NCBI GenBank assembly: GCA_033782935.1
Contig: JAWQEG010002486.1
Location: 64,501 to 128,500 of the forward strand
From: Petrolisthes cinctipes
Lineage: Eukaryota > Arthropoda > Malacostraca > Decapoda > Porcellanidae
DNA length: 64,000 nt
Direction of reading: 5' to 3'
The position numbers were made by a program, and so were the translations under genes. Of the stretch, positions 1 through 10,426 are shown piece by piece (position 1 is the stretch's first letter; each line of letters begins with the position of its first letter). The notes below the pieces were generated by a model. That model saw nothing but the letters and a program-made list of their open reading frames with translations. It did no database searches and had not been told where the DNA came from.

Positions 1-1076
1 TGAGCTGAAGAATCACCATCCCCTATGAAGACAACATACCTCAGCATATTTTCTAAAGATCTTTCCCACAATTTCACTGCTGCAGTGGACTCCATTTTCC
101 CAGAAGACTCACTAAAGTTCTTGTGGCACACATGTTTACTTTTCCACTGAAGGTATTTTCCTCTATCTGTCCCGTCTTTCTTTAGTAGATTATTCCAGTA
201 TGTGCACGAATGACAGTACTTGCAGCAGGTGTAGCCATCTACTATATAACCTGTGTGTGCTTCAATGACTACTCCCACTCCCAATAAAGAGGAATGCCCA
301 CGGGTCATCCATGTACCGTCAAAACACACATCAATATTCAAAGTACCGTCTTCATCAGGTAAGATGTTGAGTTCACTTTCGTAATAATCAAATACAGCTT
401 CAACAGTATGTTTACAGTATTCTTCAAACTTGATTTTTGCAAGGTCTTCTACTCTCTTTTCATACATAATAAATGAACCATGACTCATTAGTGATATGCC
501 CAGAGAACTTGACAGAGACTGCATACCTGCATATCCAAGGTCATGCTGCATACAGTGATAAACTAAGAGCAGTGCATTCTGACCCACTGGCTTTCTGTGA
601 CCTTCCATTCTCACTGTTTCTTTTGTGTACTGGTACATAACATTTCCACACACTCCACACTCAAAAGAAAATTCTACATCAACAACTTGCTCTTTTCTGT
701 TCACCATACACTGTCCACTACATATGTTGCACTTTATGAGCTGTACTATATCCTCCATTGCACTACTGTTTATTATGTCTTTTTTGTGGCTTACTGGGTT
801 GGAAACTGCTAACTTACTTTCTAATAACCTTTTGCGAAGTGCAGCTGAGCTTTCTTGATATGAATCCTCAGTAGATGGAGCACTAGTAGACGGGGTAGAT
901 GGAGTAGACAGAGCACTAGTAGATGGGGTAGACAGAGGTGGTGGTGGTGGTGTGGCTAGCTGACTCGGTGGAGAGGTGGCGGCGTCCTCCTCACTTTCCT
1001 CTTCTCTTGCTTCTCTCCTCCTTACTCTAGACCCTTCCCTTACCTCCTGATGGAATGCTCTGGCCTTGCTAGACAT
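1..1076 (-). CDS. Mutator-like transposase, N-terminal 358 codons (copy 1, cut by window edge)
   Basis: Reading right to left from the ATG at 1076, the frame is open to base 1, so the 3' part lies outside the window. Residues 1-35 are charged, and 36-70 are a Ser/Thr/Pro-rich linker. A zinc-binding pattern follows (C116, C119, C123, C140, C143). The catalytic-domain signatures are NIDVCFDGTWMTRGH near 247-261 and FIGDGDSSA near 350-358, which carry the first two acidic residues of a Mutator-type DDE transposase. The order matches the 490-residue ORF at 15970-17442, but the two differ at most positions outside the motifs, so they represent different subfamilies. There are no stops or frameshifts in the visible part. 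Family assignment (the Mutator-like transposase domain common in arthropods) is from motif recognition. The ATG is chosen because it opens the basic N-terminus seen in the other copy. Confidence 0.85.
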   Translation of the reverse strand, partial: MSSKARAFHQEVREGSRVRRREAREEESEEDAATSPPSQLATPPPPPLSTPSTSALSTPSTPSTSAPSTEDSYQESSAALRKRLLESKLAVSNPVSHKKDIINSSAMEDIVQLIKCNICSGQCMVNRKEQVVDVEFSFECGVCGNVMYQYTKETVRMEGHRKPVGQNALLLVYHCMQHDLGYAGMQSLSSSLGISLMSHGSFIMYEKRVEDLAKIKFEEYCKHTVEAVFDYYESELNILPDEDGTLNIDVCFDGTWMTRGHSSLLGVGVVIEAHTGYIVDGYTCCKYCHSCTYWNNLLKKDGTDRGKYLQWKSKHVCHKNFSESSGKMESTAAVKLWERSLENMLRYVVFIGDGDSSA

Positions 1077-2023
1077 GGAGACACTTCGACGAAGTCTTGC
1101 TCGGGAGAAACGAGGGAATATTTTTACAAGTTGCCACAACGCGATTTTAAAATTTTTACTATTACCAGTGTTTATATTTCGGTATTACAAACAACTTTTC
1201 TATATACCATTTGCTTAGCAAATGCGTTATAACACTATTTACCTCTTATAAGTGTAGTGACTGTCGTATTTTTCAGAGTCCAAAAATTTCGTAACATTGG
1301 CTTTTTCACACATTTCTTATTACAATAAGCTCTATTTCATCTTGTACTACAATATTTCTTAGTAGCATTTCCGTTATAAATGCGTTATAAGGCCACTCTC
1401 ACGATTTCTAACTAATGTGTTTGTAAGTGAAAACAAATATGGCTGCCATTGGGCATTGAAATCAAAACATAGGTCAGCTGATCTATGAGCCCCACAGTGC
1501 GACCTGGTGGCACATTTTTTAACTTCAAGCCAAATCTAACCAATCAGTTTTTCACACAATTCTATCATCTCGTTATTGACCAATCATAGACCTACAACAC
1601 GTGACTACGTCACTGAAACTTCAGTCTCTCCATTTATCTTGCCAGTACAACATTACTGTCTGTCTGTGGAGGAGGTATATCCTTGGCTCACCTGGTTAAC
1701 TCACCTGGCTGCTTGGTTTTACGAATTTTTACTGGAGAAACACAGAAATTATACAAAAAAACACTTGTGCCTCTTATTGAAAAATAAATTAGTCCATGAT
1801 CAGTTCTAATAACTGGTTTAAAGTGCTTTGAATATAAGGTCATCCAGTCCACCTACCACCAATACAACTTGCCAGAATACAACACTACCACCTACTCTTC
1901 AACTCCACAAGAACCAGTACCTTCCACATAATTTGCTTCCAATTAAGGTAAATTGGTGTATGAAACAAGGGGTCTGATTTGGTCTTCCTAATTCTATAAC
2001 AAATTAATGTTCTGGTTAAGATC
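1077..2023. other. Non-coding stretch upstream of Mutator-like copy 1
   Basis: AT-rich sequence with no convincing exon. Short motifs of the type TGCGTTATAA recur near 1222 and 1380 and may be transposon end sequence. No terminal inverted repeat could be fixed because the other end of the element is outside the window. Confidence 0.4.
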
Positions 2024-2285
2024 GAAGGATGCCAAGGTTAGGTCCCGAAGGATGCCATGATTTGGTCTCGAAGAATGCCAAGGTTAGGTCCCGAAGGATA
2101 CCAAGGTTAGGTCCCGAAGGATACCAAGGTTAGGTCCCGAAGTATGCCATGGTTAGGTCCCAAAGTATGCCATGGTTAGGTTCCAAAGTATACCATGGTT
2201 AGGTTCCGAAGGATGACAGGGTTAGGTTCCGAAGGATGCCCCCTTCTAGGTTAGGTTAGGTCAGGTCAGGTAAGGTCTTTTTAAT
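2024..2285. repeat. 23-bp minisatellite ending in TTAGG-type repeats
   Basis: About nine degenerate copies of a unit containing GAAGGATGCCAAGGTTAGGT, followed from about 2246 by runs of TTAGG and TCAGG. The unit itself contains TTAGG, so it may have grown from an interstitial telomere-type array. Confidence 0.8.
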
Positions 2286-2318
2286 TCTGTAATATCTCGA
2301 TGCTATGGTTAAGACCGA

Positions 2319-2525
2319 ATGATGCCCGATCCAGGTTGGGTCAGAAAAAAGTTGGCTCGGGTTTTTAATTTTTCAATATTTATGCTCGTTGAAAACTGGA
2401 AAACCCGAGCCAAGTTTTGCCAAACTTGGCTCGGGTTTTCCAGTTTTCCAGATTTATGCTTGTTGAAAATTGGAAAACCCGAGCCAACTTTTTCCGAAAC
2501 TTGGCTCGGGTTTTCCACTTTTTGA
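2319..2525. repeat. Clustered inverted repeats (GGCTCGGGTTTTCC hairpins)
   Basis: The motif GGCTCGGGTTTTCCA and its reverse complement alternate about every 35-40 bases through the interval, making several nested hairpins. Overlapping ORFs on both strands here are by-products of the repeat. Confidence 0.75.
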
Positions 2526-3190
2526 CATTTATGGCATGTCATGAGTGCAATCTAGAATGGCAAATATACTATATTATGAGTTTTCCCCCCACCCAAAACC
2601 CCCGATTTCCCAGGCTCTCCCCCAAGATTGTTGGATGGGGGGGGAGGGGGGCTATCTCCAAAACGAAGCATTTCCTAAAGAAACGAAAGTCAACATCACT
2701 CAAATCACACTAAAACCTTCTAGGAATTATATATTTTTCCTATGAAATCCTGTTGTGGCAACTTGTAAAAATTTACCGAAACGAGGCATCTTGCAGGGTA
2801 AATCCAAACTTAAACAAAAGAGTTCTTCCTCACTCAGGCAGTGATAAATCTTCACGGCTGGTGCTGTGTGGCAAGGGAGTCACTTGCTGCCACCTCGCAC
2901 GTCTCATCACAAGCCCAACATATCATACCACCCCCAGAACCATTTTGTTTTTTGATAAAGTAACACAAATTTTGAAAAACAAAATCTAAACAATATCTTG
3001 TCTACATGATATGGCAACACTCCCAGTCAGCTGGTCCCTTTAAATGGCGCGTAGGGCATTTAAACTTGCGATTTTGCGTATCTAGTCATACGTCTGGAAG
3101 AGCTGATGCCTCCAGCTAACTAAGGACGCTTATACCACAAACACGAATTTTTTTTTACCATATTTCGTATATGAATGCTGGACACCCCCC
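2526..3190. other. No gene recognised
   Basis: Includes a homopurine G-run near 2630-2650 and unremarkable sequence. I see no exon of the aminopeptidase or any transposon ORF here. Confidence 0.4.
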
Positions 3191-3350
3191 TTAAGGGGAG
3201 AGTATAGTGTTGGTAAATCTGGAGCAACTGATTCCTCCAAACTATTCCAAGCAACAGAACACCATTGCTTTTGTTCATCCGGTCCTTTTTCCTAGCATAC
3301 TTTGGAGGAATCATGGCACTCCAATGTAACAAAAGTGAAGTACCCTCCTA
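3191..3350. mobile_element. MITE family C copy
   Basis: Starts TTAAGGGGAGAGTATAG, carries CTGATTCCTCCAAACTATTC on the left and TTTGGAGGAATCA on the right, and decays at the right end (CCCTCCTAACC). Palindromic layout as in the other C copies. Confidence 0.75.
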
Positions 3351-3412
3351 ACCTTAACTATATTATAATTTTCTCATTCTTCCCAGAACTCCCCGTGATG
3401 TGGACAATATAA

Positions 3413-3531
3413 TTTAAGGGTTTTTGCGCCCCTTCTCACCTCTCTATCACCTACTTCTGGCGCTATATGACCTCGTTGTTGCAGCACCTAATATCAATCA
3501 ATTAATCAATCAATCAATCAATCATTCTCCA
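3413..3531 (+). mobile_element. SINE-like element with ATCA-repeat tail
   Basis: Begins near TTTAAGGGTTTTTGCGCCCC, contains the conserved block GGCGCTATATGACCTCG and TTGCAGCACCTAATATC, and ends in (ATCA)n directly before the splice acceptor at 3533. Related copies lie at 12545, 19088, 37496, 47055 and 51480. The 19088 copy sits between a direct repeat, which supports mobility. Confidence 0.7.
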
Positions 3532-3534
3532 CAG

Positions 3535-3758
3535 GACTATCTTCTGTCCCTTCTACTGCCTGTCTACCAATGGCTGGGTGGACTGGAGGGTGGAGCAGGT
3601 GGAGTGGAGGTGGAGGTGGAGGTGGATGAGGTGCCACTACCCACTCAGCTGCTACGTGGTGAAGTGGTTTGGTGGGTGTGTCGACTCAACCACCCACAAT
3701 GTGTCACCGCTGCTGTCAATCTCTACCGTAGTTGGATGGAACGACCCGATGATATGAA
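3535..3758 (+). CDS. M1 aminopeptidase exon A
   Basis: Acceptor CCACAG at 3529-3534, donor GTAATT at 3759. Encodes DYLLSLLLPVYQ...CRLNHPQCVTAAVNLYRSWM, with an acidic GGVEVEVEVDEV insert from a (GGAGGT)n tract. Ends with two bases of a codon completed by exon B (Lys). Confidence 0.88.
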
Positions 3759-6700
3759 GTAATTAACACGACACTTTAATTGACTCTGTGATGTAGTCAG
3801 AAAATTGGAGGTATATGAGTCCTTCAAATATTGCCACGAAACACACACACACACACACCTACCGTATATGAAAGGAGCTTGTTTTGTGGCATTGTCAGGA
3901 GGAATCAGAAGCCACCAAGTCTCATACACGATCACAGGGTCCTTAATTAAGGGGATATAATTATAGCACATTGTTTTCAGTAGTAAATCTGGAGCAAATG
4001 ATTCCTCCAAACTATTCCAGGCAACAGGATACCATTATTTTTCTTCATCTGGGTCTGTTCCCTGGTATTCTTTGAAGGAACCAAAACACTCCAATGTAAC
4101 AAAAGAGAATTACCTACTTAATATTGAAGGGGCATGTTAGGAGAGGAGCCTTCTTCTTTACTATACTTTCCATCACTCTTGTCTACTGATAGAAGGGGCC
4201 TGTTATATTGGGGAGGGGCCTTTTTCTTTACTATACTTTCCTTCACCCCTCGTATAATGGATAGCTCAGTAAAACAAAACAGCCTCGCAATGACCACTAC
4301 GGCTGTTGCTGTCTGAAGTCCTTTGTATTCCTTTTGGTAAAGTTGTGGACAAAGTACAGGGTAGATTTCACAGTGGTATTAGTTTGTTAGCTTCCCAACC
4401 AACCACACTTGTAACGCTTCATTATTTTCCAAAAGCTGAGTATCCACATTCACAAAATCTATCCAACAGTTAGATAATGATGATCACTGGATAGTGATAA
4501 TTAATTAATTCACCCATAAGTCATTTACAAGGCCATGATTCTTTTGTTTGCATGCTTACAAACCACTACCAACCACTGTGGAATTGGTACACAGACACAA
4601 GCACTAATAAGTATTCATGTGTGCTTCGAATACCTAGAGACAGTACCGTAAATAAATGCACAATAAAATCTCCAATGGAATTACTTCGTTGCTGGTGAAT
4701 TGATGGACTGTTCAAAGCTTCAACCAAAGCTGTTTACTTATTAGTTCTCGTGTCTGTACAATACGTAATGAATATAAAAAATATATAATAATAATAATGA
4801 AAAGTTAGAATGCCAGAGACGTGAAAAAACATAATTAGTGCTCGTGTCTGTACGTAATGATTATAAACAAAATATAATAATAATAATGAAAAGTTTGAAT
4901 GCCAGAGACGTGATAAACTTAATGGTTGGTATGTTTTCTTCATCATCATCATCATCACTGGATTGTTAAAGATGTACAGTTGGAGGTAAAAGTTGTGTAG
5001 CCTCACTCGTCGCTGATTGAAGGAAACACACACACACACACACACAACATTACAATATCCATGCATGGGACAAATTATAATGTAAACTTGACTGGTCTTT
5101 CAGTTTACGAGTCTATGATGCTTATATTTCGACACTGTAACCCATCTTCTTTACATTCCATATCCACTAGTTCCTCCCCTTCCTTTCCTCCTCTTCCTTT
5201 CCTCTCCAGTACCTCATAACTTGGTAGATGTGGCCACACGACTCTTGCCGCCGTCTGTACAGTGGTGGACATAAGTTCCAATACACATATTGATAACTCA
5301 AACAAATTACTGACTAATGTGATCACTTGCAGATAATTATGATGTTATGGTTTTGAATAGTGAGTAACTCTGTATGTGTGCGTGTTTTTTTTTTCTTTCT
5401 TTAAAGGTGAGTAACTGCTTGTAGTAAATTAGAAGATGGTACTTAATTAATCTACTTATTGCAAAGCTTCTCAGCTAACGAACAGAGGGAAGCTGTGTGT
5501 GTGTGTGTGTGTAGCTAACGAACAGAGGGAAGCTGTCAAACATTTGCACGAGTCAACCCCAATGGTGATGATTATTATTGTCCATGACTGTATGATGTGT
5601 GGTTATCAACTTACAGATTGGTGTCCGGCAACGTGCTTGGGGCTGTGGGATGTACAGCGGTGAGGGAGGGAGGCGAGGCAGAGTGGGTGTTTGCCTGGAA
5701 GCAGCAAGATTACCTTCAGGACGCCCTCTCTTGTACACGTGAGATCTGGCTACTGGCGAGGTGAGGGAACTAAACTGATCAACCAACCTGTATGTATATT
5801 CTTACCATATCAATGCTTTGCCATACATACATACATACAGGGATGAAATATGATGGGGAAAAGTTGTAGCACAAGACTTAATTATAGTGTCAAACCCATC
5901 ATGCCTTAAGGACCCTGTGAACGTGTCCTCTTAAGAATTGTGGACTTCTGATTTCTCCTGACGATACCACGAAACAAGCTTTTTCCATATAGTTGGTGTT
6001 TCGTGGCGATATTTGAAGGACTCGTTTATCTCCAATGTTCTGACTACATCACAGGGGTCCCTTAAGAACCCCCGTGATGTAGTGAGAAAATTGTAGGTTA
6101 GCGAGTCCTTCAAACATTGCCACGAGACACCACCTACATACAAGGAGCTTGTTTCGTTGCATAGTCCGGAGGAATCAGAAGTCACCAGTCTCATACACTA
6201 TCACAGGGTCCCTTAAGGATGATTGAGCAAAAAATTACTTTACAAGTTTATTTATATATTTATTAATTATTTATGTCCCGACTCTGTACATATATATATA
6301 TATGTCACGCTCAATGTGGATAATTGCCTAATGTGAACATTAGGCAGAGAAATTGCCTAATGTTCACATTAAGCAATCAATTTGCACAATGTTTACAATA
6401 GGCAAATTTCTTGCTTAATATTAACTTTAGGCAAGACTTTCAGATTAGGCAATGGTATTTTGCCTGATGTGAATACGAGTTTGTAAAGGCAAAGCCCTCC
6501 ATCACGGTTTTAGCATAGTTTGCCCAGGTTAGGTCCCGGTAGTCTGATGCAGTCTAGGTTAGGTTAGGTTAGGTTGGGTTGGGTTGTTAGGTTAGGTCAG
6601 GTCAGGTTAGGTTAGGTTAGGTCAGGTTAGGTTAGGTTAGGTCAGGTTAGGTTAGGTTAGGTCAGGTCAGGTAAGGTAAGGTCAGGCTAATTTCAAAATG

Positions 6701-7100
6701 CCCCATTTGAATATGCCCTGTCTTGGAAATGGGGCATTTGCGGAGAAAATGCCATAGAAGAAAATAGTCTTAGAATGGTCTATATAAGTGGGTAAATTCT
6801 AATAATTTTTGTGAGTATTGTAATAAACTGATAATCTTAAAACTTTTTATTCTCCACACAGAGCGTATCATAATGTAAACATTAGGCAATTTTGTTTACA
6901 TTGGGCAAAATTGAGCTGCATAATGTGAACATTAGGCATTTTTTTGCCTAATGTTGACAATATGTAAACATTGAGCAAGTAGCTTGCCTGATGTGAACAT
7001 TAGGCAATTTTCTGCCTAATGTTCACATTAGGCAATTATCCACATTGAGCATGACATATATATGCTTCATTAAACCCGTTATCGAGGTCCAGGTCGATCA

Positions 7101-7134
<34 letters not shown>

Positions 7135-9506
7135 ACGTCAAGACTTCCAAACTGACACCCGACCTTGAGGTTATGAGTCCAGCACTCTCACCACTCACCA
7201 TCTCTCCTCACTCACACTAACCACTCACCATCTCTCCTCACTCACACTAACCACTCACCACCTCACCTTTAGTCTTCACTCATGTGCCAACACGTGGTGT
7301 TTAAACATTAAATATTCACCTCAAAGGGAGATTCTTTGTTGGTGAATTTCAAGGTCTTTGATTCCTCCAAACTATGCCACTAAACAGATCTCCTATTGAT
7401 ACCATTGAGGGCGTCTGTTTTCTGGCATAGTTAGGAGAAATCAGTGGTCCTCCAATTTAGCAACAAGAGAATCTCCCCTTAATCTTCCCTCCCTTCCTCA
7501 TCTCTTCTATCTCCTTTCCCTTCCTCAGGTACCTGGACGGGGCCTTCAACTCTTCGTCAGGTATCCCTCGTCAGGATGCCGACACCACCTTCAGGAACAT
7601 TGCCCGTGAGCCGCTGGGGGCACTACTGGCTTGGGACTACCTTAGGGCACACTGGCCCCACATCTCACAGTAGTAAGTTAATTAAGGGACCCATGCAGGA
7701 GATAATTGAGTCCTTCAAATATTGTCACGAAACACACTACACCATCTACTGTATATGGAAGGAGCTTGTTGTTTCGTGGCAATGTTTGAAGGACTCGCTG
7801 ACCTCCAATTTCCTGACTACATCATGGGGGTCTTTAATTAAGGGGAGATTTTCTTGTTGTGATAAAAATTCCTCCTCATTCCTTCAAACTATGCCATGAA
7901 ACAGACGCCCTCGGTTGTATGTACTAATAGGGGAGCTGTTGTTTCGTGGCATAGTTAGGAGGAATCAGGGCCTGTATTCACAAAGCAAAGTTCACTCTAC
8001 GAAATCATAATAAGAGCTCATACAAATAGAATAACAAAACCATTCACTGCTACGAAATCATAATACCAGCTCATACAAATAGAATAACAAAACAATTCAC
8101 TGCTACGAAATGAGCCTGAAACACTATGATGAGGTCAGTATTGCCAACATACACGAACAAGTCCAAACTCTAAGAAGATGTTTTGTGAATACCGGACCAG
8201 TAAGTAGCCTTCCAATTCACCAACAAGAGAATCTCCCTTTTAAGGACCCTGTGATCGTGTATAAAAATTGGAGGCTTTTGATTCCTCCTGACCATGACAC
8301 GAAACAAGCTCCTTCCATATTATACAGTAGGTGTGTGTGTGTTTCGTGGCAATATTTGAAGGACTCATTTTTCTTTAATGTTATTAATGTTTTGTACTAC
8401 AGCATTGGGACAACATTCTTCGCCCTACCCAGAATGGTCCAAGATGTTACAATGTCCTTCAATACACCCCAGCAACTACACGAGGTGAGTGAATGACCTG
8501 TGATATTATTGTGTACTGACCTCTCTTGACCTAACAATCTTAAGGGGGTGCGGGAGTAGGGGACAGGCTTGGGGGGAGGGTGCGGGAATTGGGGGACAGG
8601 CTTGGGGTGGGTAGAAAGCCTGTTCCCTATTCCCGCACCCCCCTAACCCCCCCCCCCAAGCCTGTCCCCCTACTCCCGCACCCCCCAAGCCTGTCCCCTA
8701 CTCCCGCACCCCCCTAACCCCCCCAAGCCTGTCCCCCTACTCCCGCACCCCCCAAAACCCCCCCAAGCCTGTCCCCTACTCCCGCACCCCCCTAACCCCC
8801 CCCCAAGCCTGTCCCCATATTCCCGCACCCCCTTAACAACTACACGAGGTGATATAATTGTGTACTGACCTCTCTTGACCATTCTTGACCTGCTTGACCA
8901 TTATATAAAGCCTTCTCTTACCGTTTAGTGACCTCTATCGACTTCTCCTGACCTTTATTGACCTATCTTTTTTTTGTGAATTGGAATGTCTGTGATTCCT
9001 CCAAATTATGCCAGGAAACAGACACCCGTTGTGTTACTTTATTGGGGATCAGTTTCCTGGCATAGTTTGGAGGAATCAGTAGCCTTCCAATTTACCAACA
9101 AAAGAATTTCCCACTAAGTTTATATCACATTTTCTTGACCTTCCTTGACCTTTCTTGACCATTATTAGCCTCTCTTGACCTTCCTTGACCATTATTAGCC
9201 TCTCTTGACCTTCCTGAAATATTATTACCCTCATTGACCTTTTTTGAAGATCCACTCTTGATCTCTCTTGAATATTATTACCTTCAATAGACGTTGCTTG
9301 ACCTTACCCTCACGTGACCTTGCTTCCAGCTTGAGGAGTTCGAGGGTCAGTACAGTGATGGGGGAGGACTGGTGACAGCTGGGATGGCGGTGACCCAGGC
9401 TATTGAGTCCACCCATAACAATATAGCCTGGATACAACAACATCGGCAGGAAATAGTTGACCTTCTCTCCACTAAGGGCTTCTCTTCACACCTGGCTCAC
9501 CTGTAG
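3535..9506 (+). CDS. M1-family aminopeptidase (aminopeptidase N/ERAP-like), C-terminal five exons
   Basis: Five exons (3535-3758, 5617-5760, 7529-7672, 8403-8484, 9330-9506) join in phase to give 256 residues and a TAG stop. The sequence is the ERAP1-like alpha-helical C-terminal domain of M1 zinc aminopeptidases. Diagnostic segments are EAEWVFAWKQQDY, LLARYLDGAFN, GIPRQDADTTFRNIAREPLG, LLAWDYLRAHW and a final IESTHNNIAWIQQH. The catalytic HEXXH zinc site belongs to upstream exons outside the window. In this family the domain closes over the active site of a plasma-membrane or ER peptidase that removes N-terminal residues. No exon is broken. The introns are packed with TTAA MITEs, one of which (8240-8385) ends about 20 bases before the exon at 8403. 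Confidence in the family is high, but the subfamily cannot be set. Confidence 0.9.
3776..4121. mobile_element. MITE A plus MITE C, abutting at TTAATTAA
   Basis: Family A occupies 3776-3946 (TTAATTGACTCTGTGATG to GATCACAGGGTCCTTAA) and family C 3947-4121. They meet at a doubled TTAA, inside the intron after exon A. Confidence 0.8.
4366..4584. mobile_element. MITE family H copy 1
   Basis: About 220 bp with inverted ends (CACAGTGGTATTAGTTTG and CAAACCACTACCAACCACTG). A copy in the opposite orientation lies at 56711-56953, interrupting a Tigger-type MITE. A diverged tandem duplication of about 70 bp (CTTTACTATACTTTCC) lies just upstream at 4134-4250. Confidence 0.7.
4741..4915. repeat. Two-copy tandem duplication, about 100 bp
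   Basis: CTCGTGTCTGTAC...AATGCCAGAGACGTGA occurs twice in a row with small indels. Intron of the aminopeptidase; no coding content. Confidence 0.7.
5617..5760 (+). CDS. M1 aminopeptidase exon B
   Basis: Acceptor TTACAG, donor GTGAGG at 5761. Encodes LVSGNVLGAVGCTAVREGG and EAEWVFAWKQQDYLQDALSC, the helical repeat with the G-x-x-x-E-W signature typical of the M1 C-terminal domain. Phase 2 at both ends. Confidence 0.9.
5906..6216. mobile_element. Two MITE A copies in opposite orientation sharing one TTAA
   Basis: 5906-6065 reads from GGACCCTGTGA to ACAGGGGTCCC and 6062-6216 is the reverse version. The TTAA at 6062-6065 is the right end of one and the left end of the other. Confidence 0.82.
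6303..7056. mobile_element. Foldback element with arms of repeated TTGCCTAATGTGAACATTAGG palindromes (motif given in part)
   Basis: Both ends read TGTCA[C/T]GCTCAATGTGG inward, and each arm (about 180-200 bp) is built from many copies of TTGCCTAATG facing CATTAGGCAA. Between the arms lie TTAGG/TCAGG runs (6550-6690) and a block beginning AATATGCCCTGTC that recurs at 18900 and 23380. The flanks are (TA)n, so the exact target duplication cannot be read. Confidence 0.8.
7075..7320. repeat. (CA)n and CCACTCACCATCTCTCCTCA direct repeats
   Basis: A CA dinucleotide run near 7101-7129 is followed by two to three copies of a 30-bp unit around CTCACCATCTCTCC. Simple intronic sequence. Confidence 0.6.
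7323..7482. mobile_element. MITE family B copy
   Basis: Left end AAAGGGAGATTCTTTGTTGG (TTAA lost), right end GAGAATCTCCCCTTAA, with the GATTCCTCCAAACTATGCC core and its complement inside. Confidence 0.8.
7529..7672 (+). CDS. M1 aminopeptidase exon C
   Basis: Acceptor TTCCTCAG, donor GTAAGT at 7673. Encodes YLDGAFNSSSGIPRQDAD, TTFRNIAREPLG, LLAWDYLRAHWPHIS. The apparent TAG at the 3' end is split by the donor (TA|GTAAGT) and becomes a Tyr codon with exon D. Confidence 0.92.
7682..8243. mobile_element. MITE A next to MITE B; B is interrupted by another MITE
   Basis: A spans 7682-7837 and abuts B (7838-8243) at TTAATTAA. B is split at about 7975-8203 by a guest whose ends are GGCCTGTATTCACAAA and TTTTGTGAATACCGG. 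Host sequence CAG flanks both sides of the guest. A relative of the guest lies at 10427-10545. Confidence 0.75.
8240..8385 (+). mobile_element. MITE family A, right end lost before an exon
   Basis: Starts TTAAGGACCCTGTGATCG, keeps the core to TTTGAAGGACTCATTTTTC, then diverges. The splice acceptor for exon D follows within about 20 bases, so MITE-derived sequence may supply part of the polypyrimidine region. Confidence 0.7.
8403..8484 (+). CDS. M1 aminopeptidase exon D
   Basis: Acceptor TACTACAG, donor GTGAGT at 8485. Encodes IGTTFFALPRMVQDVT, MSFNTPQQLHE. Its first base completes the Tyr codon from exon C; it ends in phase 0. Confidence 0.9.
8545..8835. repeat. G/C-rich minisatellite that switches strand
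   Basis: From 8545 to about 8608 the unit runs G-rich (GGGGGTGCGGGAGTAGGGG, ACAGGCTTGGGG). From about 8616 the same unit runs in the opposite sense (AAGCCTGTCCCC...CCGCACCCCCC) for six or so copies. G runs of 4-7 make quadruplex or hairpin formation plausible. Confidence 0.85.
8834..8880 (+). repeat. Duplicated exon D donor edge
   Basis: CAACTACACGAGGTGA and the following TTGTGTACTGACCTCTCTTG repeat the last 12 coding bases of exon D, its GT donor and the start of the intron (8473-8525), on the far side of the minisatellite. It is a non-coding copy. Confidence 0.85.
8971..9118. mobile_element. MITE family B, left end eroded
   Basis: Core CTGTGATTCCTCCAAATTATGCC and complement ATAGTTTGGAGGAATCAG, right end CAACAAAAGAATTTCCCA. 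The TTAA ends have decayed. Confidence 0.7.
9119..9320. repeat. TTGACC-type degenerate short repeats
   Basis: CTTGACCTTC, CTTGACCATTATTAGCCTCT and similar words alternate up to the acceptor of exon E; the same word also starts at 8516 and 8870. Intron filler. Confidence 0.65.
9330..9506 (+). CDS. M1 aminopeptidase terminal exon E
   Basis: Acceptor TTCCAG; open for 58 codons to TAG at 9504-9506. Encodes LEEFEGQYSDGGG, AIESTHNNIAWIQQHRQEIV and ends FSSHLAHL. The N-x-x-W helix is the usual end of M1 aminopeptidases. Confidence 0.92.
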   Translation, partial: LEEFEGQYSDGGGLVTAGMAVTQAIESTHNNIAWIQQHRQEIVDLLSTKGFSSHLAHL

Positions 9507-9507
9507 T

Positions 9508-9800
9508 ATAACCTGTCTGTTGGTGGTGAAGGAGAAAGTACTATTACTGTAACCTGTCTGCTGGGGGTGGTGAAGGAGAAGGTACTATTACTATAACCTG
9601 TCTGTTGTGGGTGATGAAGGAGAAGGTACTATTACTATAACCTGTCTGTTGTGGGTGGTGAAGGAGAAGGTACTATTACTATAACCTGTCTGCTGGGGGT
9701 GGTGAAGGAGAAGGTACTATTACTATAACCTGTCTGTTGGGGGTGGTGAAGAAGGTACTATTACTATAACCTGTCTGCTGGGGGTGGTGAAGGAAGAGGT
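9508..9800. repeat. 44-bp minisatellite in the 3' flank
   Basis: About six and a half copies of AACCTGTCTG...GGTGGTGAAGGAGAAGGTAC...TTACTAT begin immediately after the stop codon, so the array probably lies in the 3' UTR. Units differ by single bases and one 6-bp loss. Confidence 0.88.
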
Positions 9801-9830
9801 TGTACACTTGCACCCACTACTTCTTGTACA

Positions 9831-10419
9831 TTAAGGACCCACGTGATGTAGTCAGAAAATTGAAGGTAGGTGAGTCCTTTTAACACTGCCATGAAACACC
9901 ACCTACATTAAAGGAGCATATGTTTCGTGGCATAGTCAGGAGGAATCAGAAGCCACCAGCTCACAGGGTCCTTATTTATATACCTATCTGATTAAACAAA
10001 AACAAAACTATTAAGGGACCCTGTGATGTAAACAGAAAATTGGAGGTAGACGAGTCCTTGAATTATTGCCACGAAACACACACACCTATAGGGATGGAGC
10101 TTGTTTCGTGGCATCGTCATGAGGAATCAGAAGCCTCCAATTCTCATACAAGATCACAGGGCCTTTAAGTTGGCAAGCTATTACTGTTTTTAAATATATA
10201 TAGACATGTTTGTTTGTTTGTTTTGGTAAAGCATCCTTAACTTATAATTTTGTTCTTAAGGACCCCCTAGCTGATGTAGTCAGAAAATTAGAGGTTGGTG
10301 AGTCCTTCAAATATTGCCAAGAAACACACACCTACTGTATATGGAAGGAGCTTGTTTCGTGGCATATTCAGGAGGAATCAAAAGCCACCAGGTTTCATAC
10401 ATGATCACAGGGTCCTTGA
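9831..10419. mobile_element. Three MITE A copies in a row
   Basis: 9831-9974, 10011-10168 and 10256-10419, each from TTAAGG(G)ACC to ACAGGGTCCTT or a decayed form, separated by 36-90 bases of ordinary sequence. All are in the same orientation. Confidence 0.8.
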
Positions 10420-10426
10420 GGGTTTG

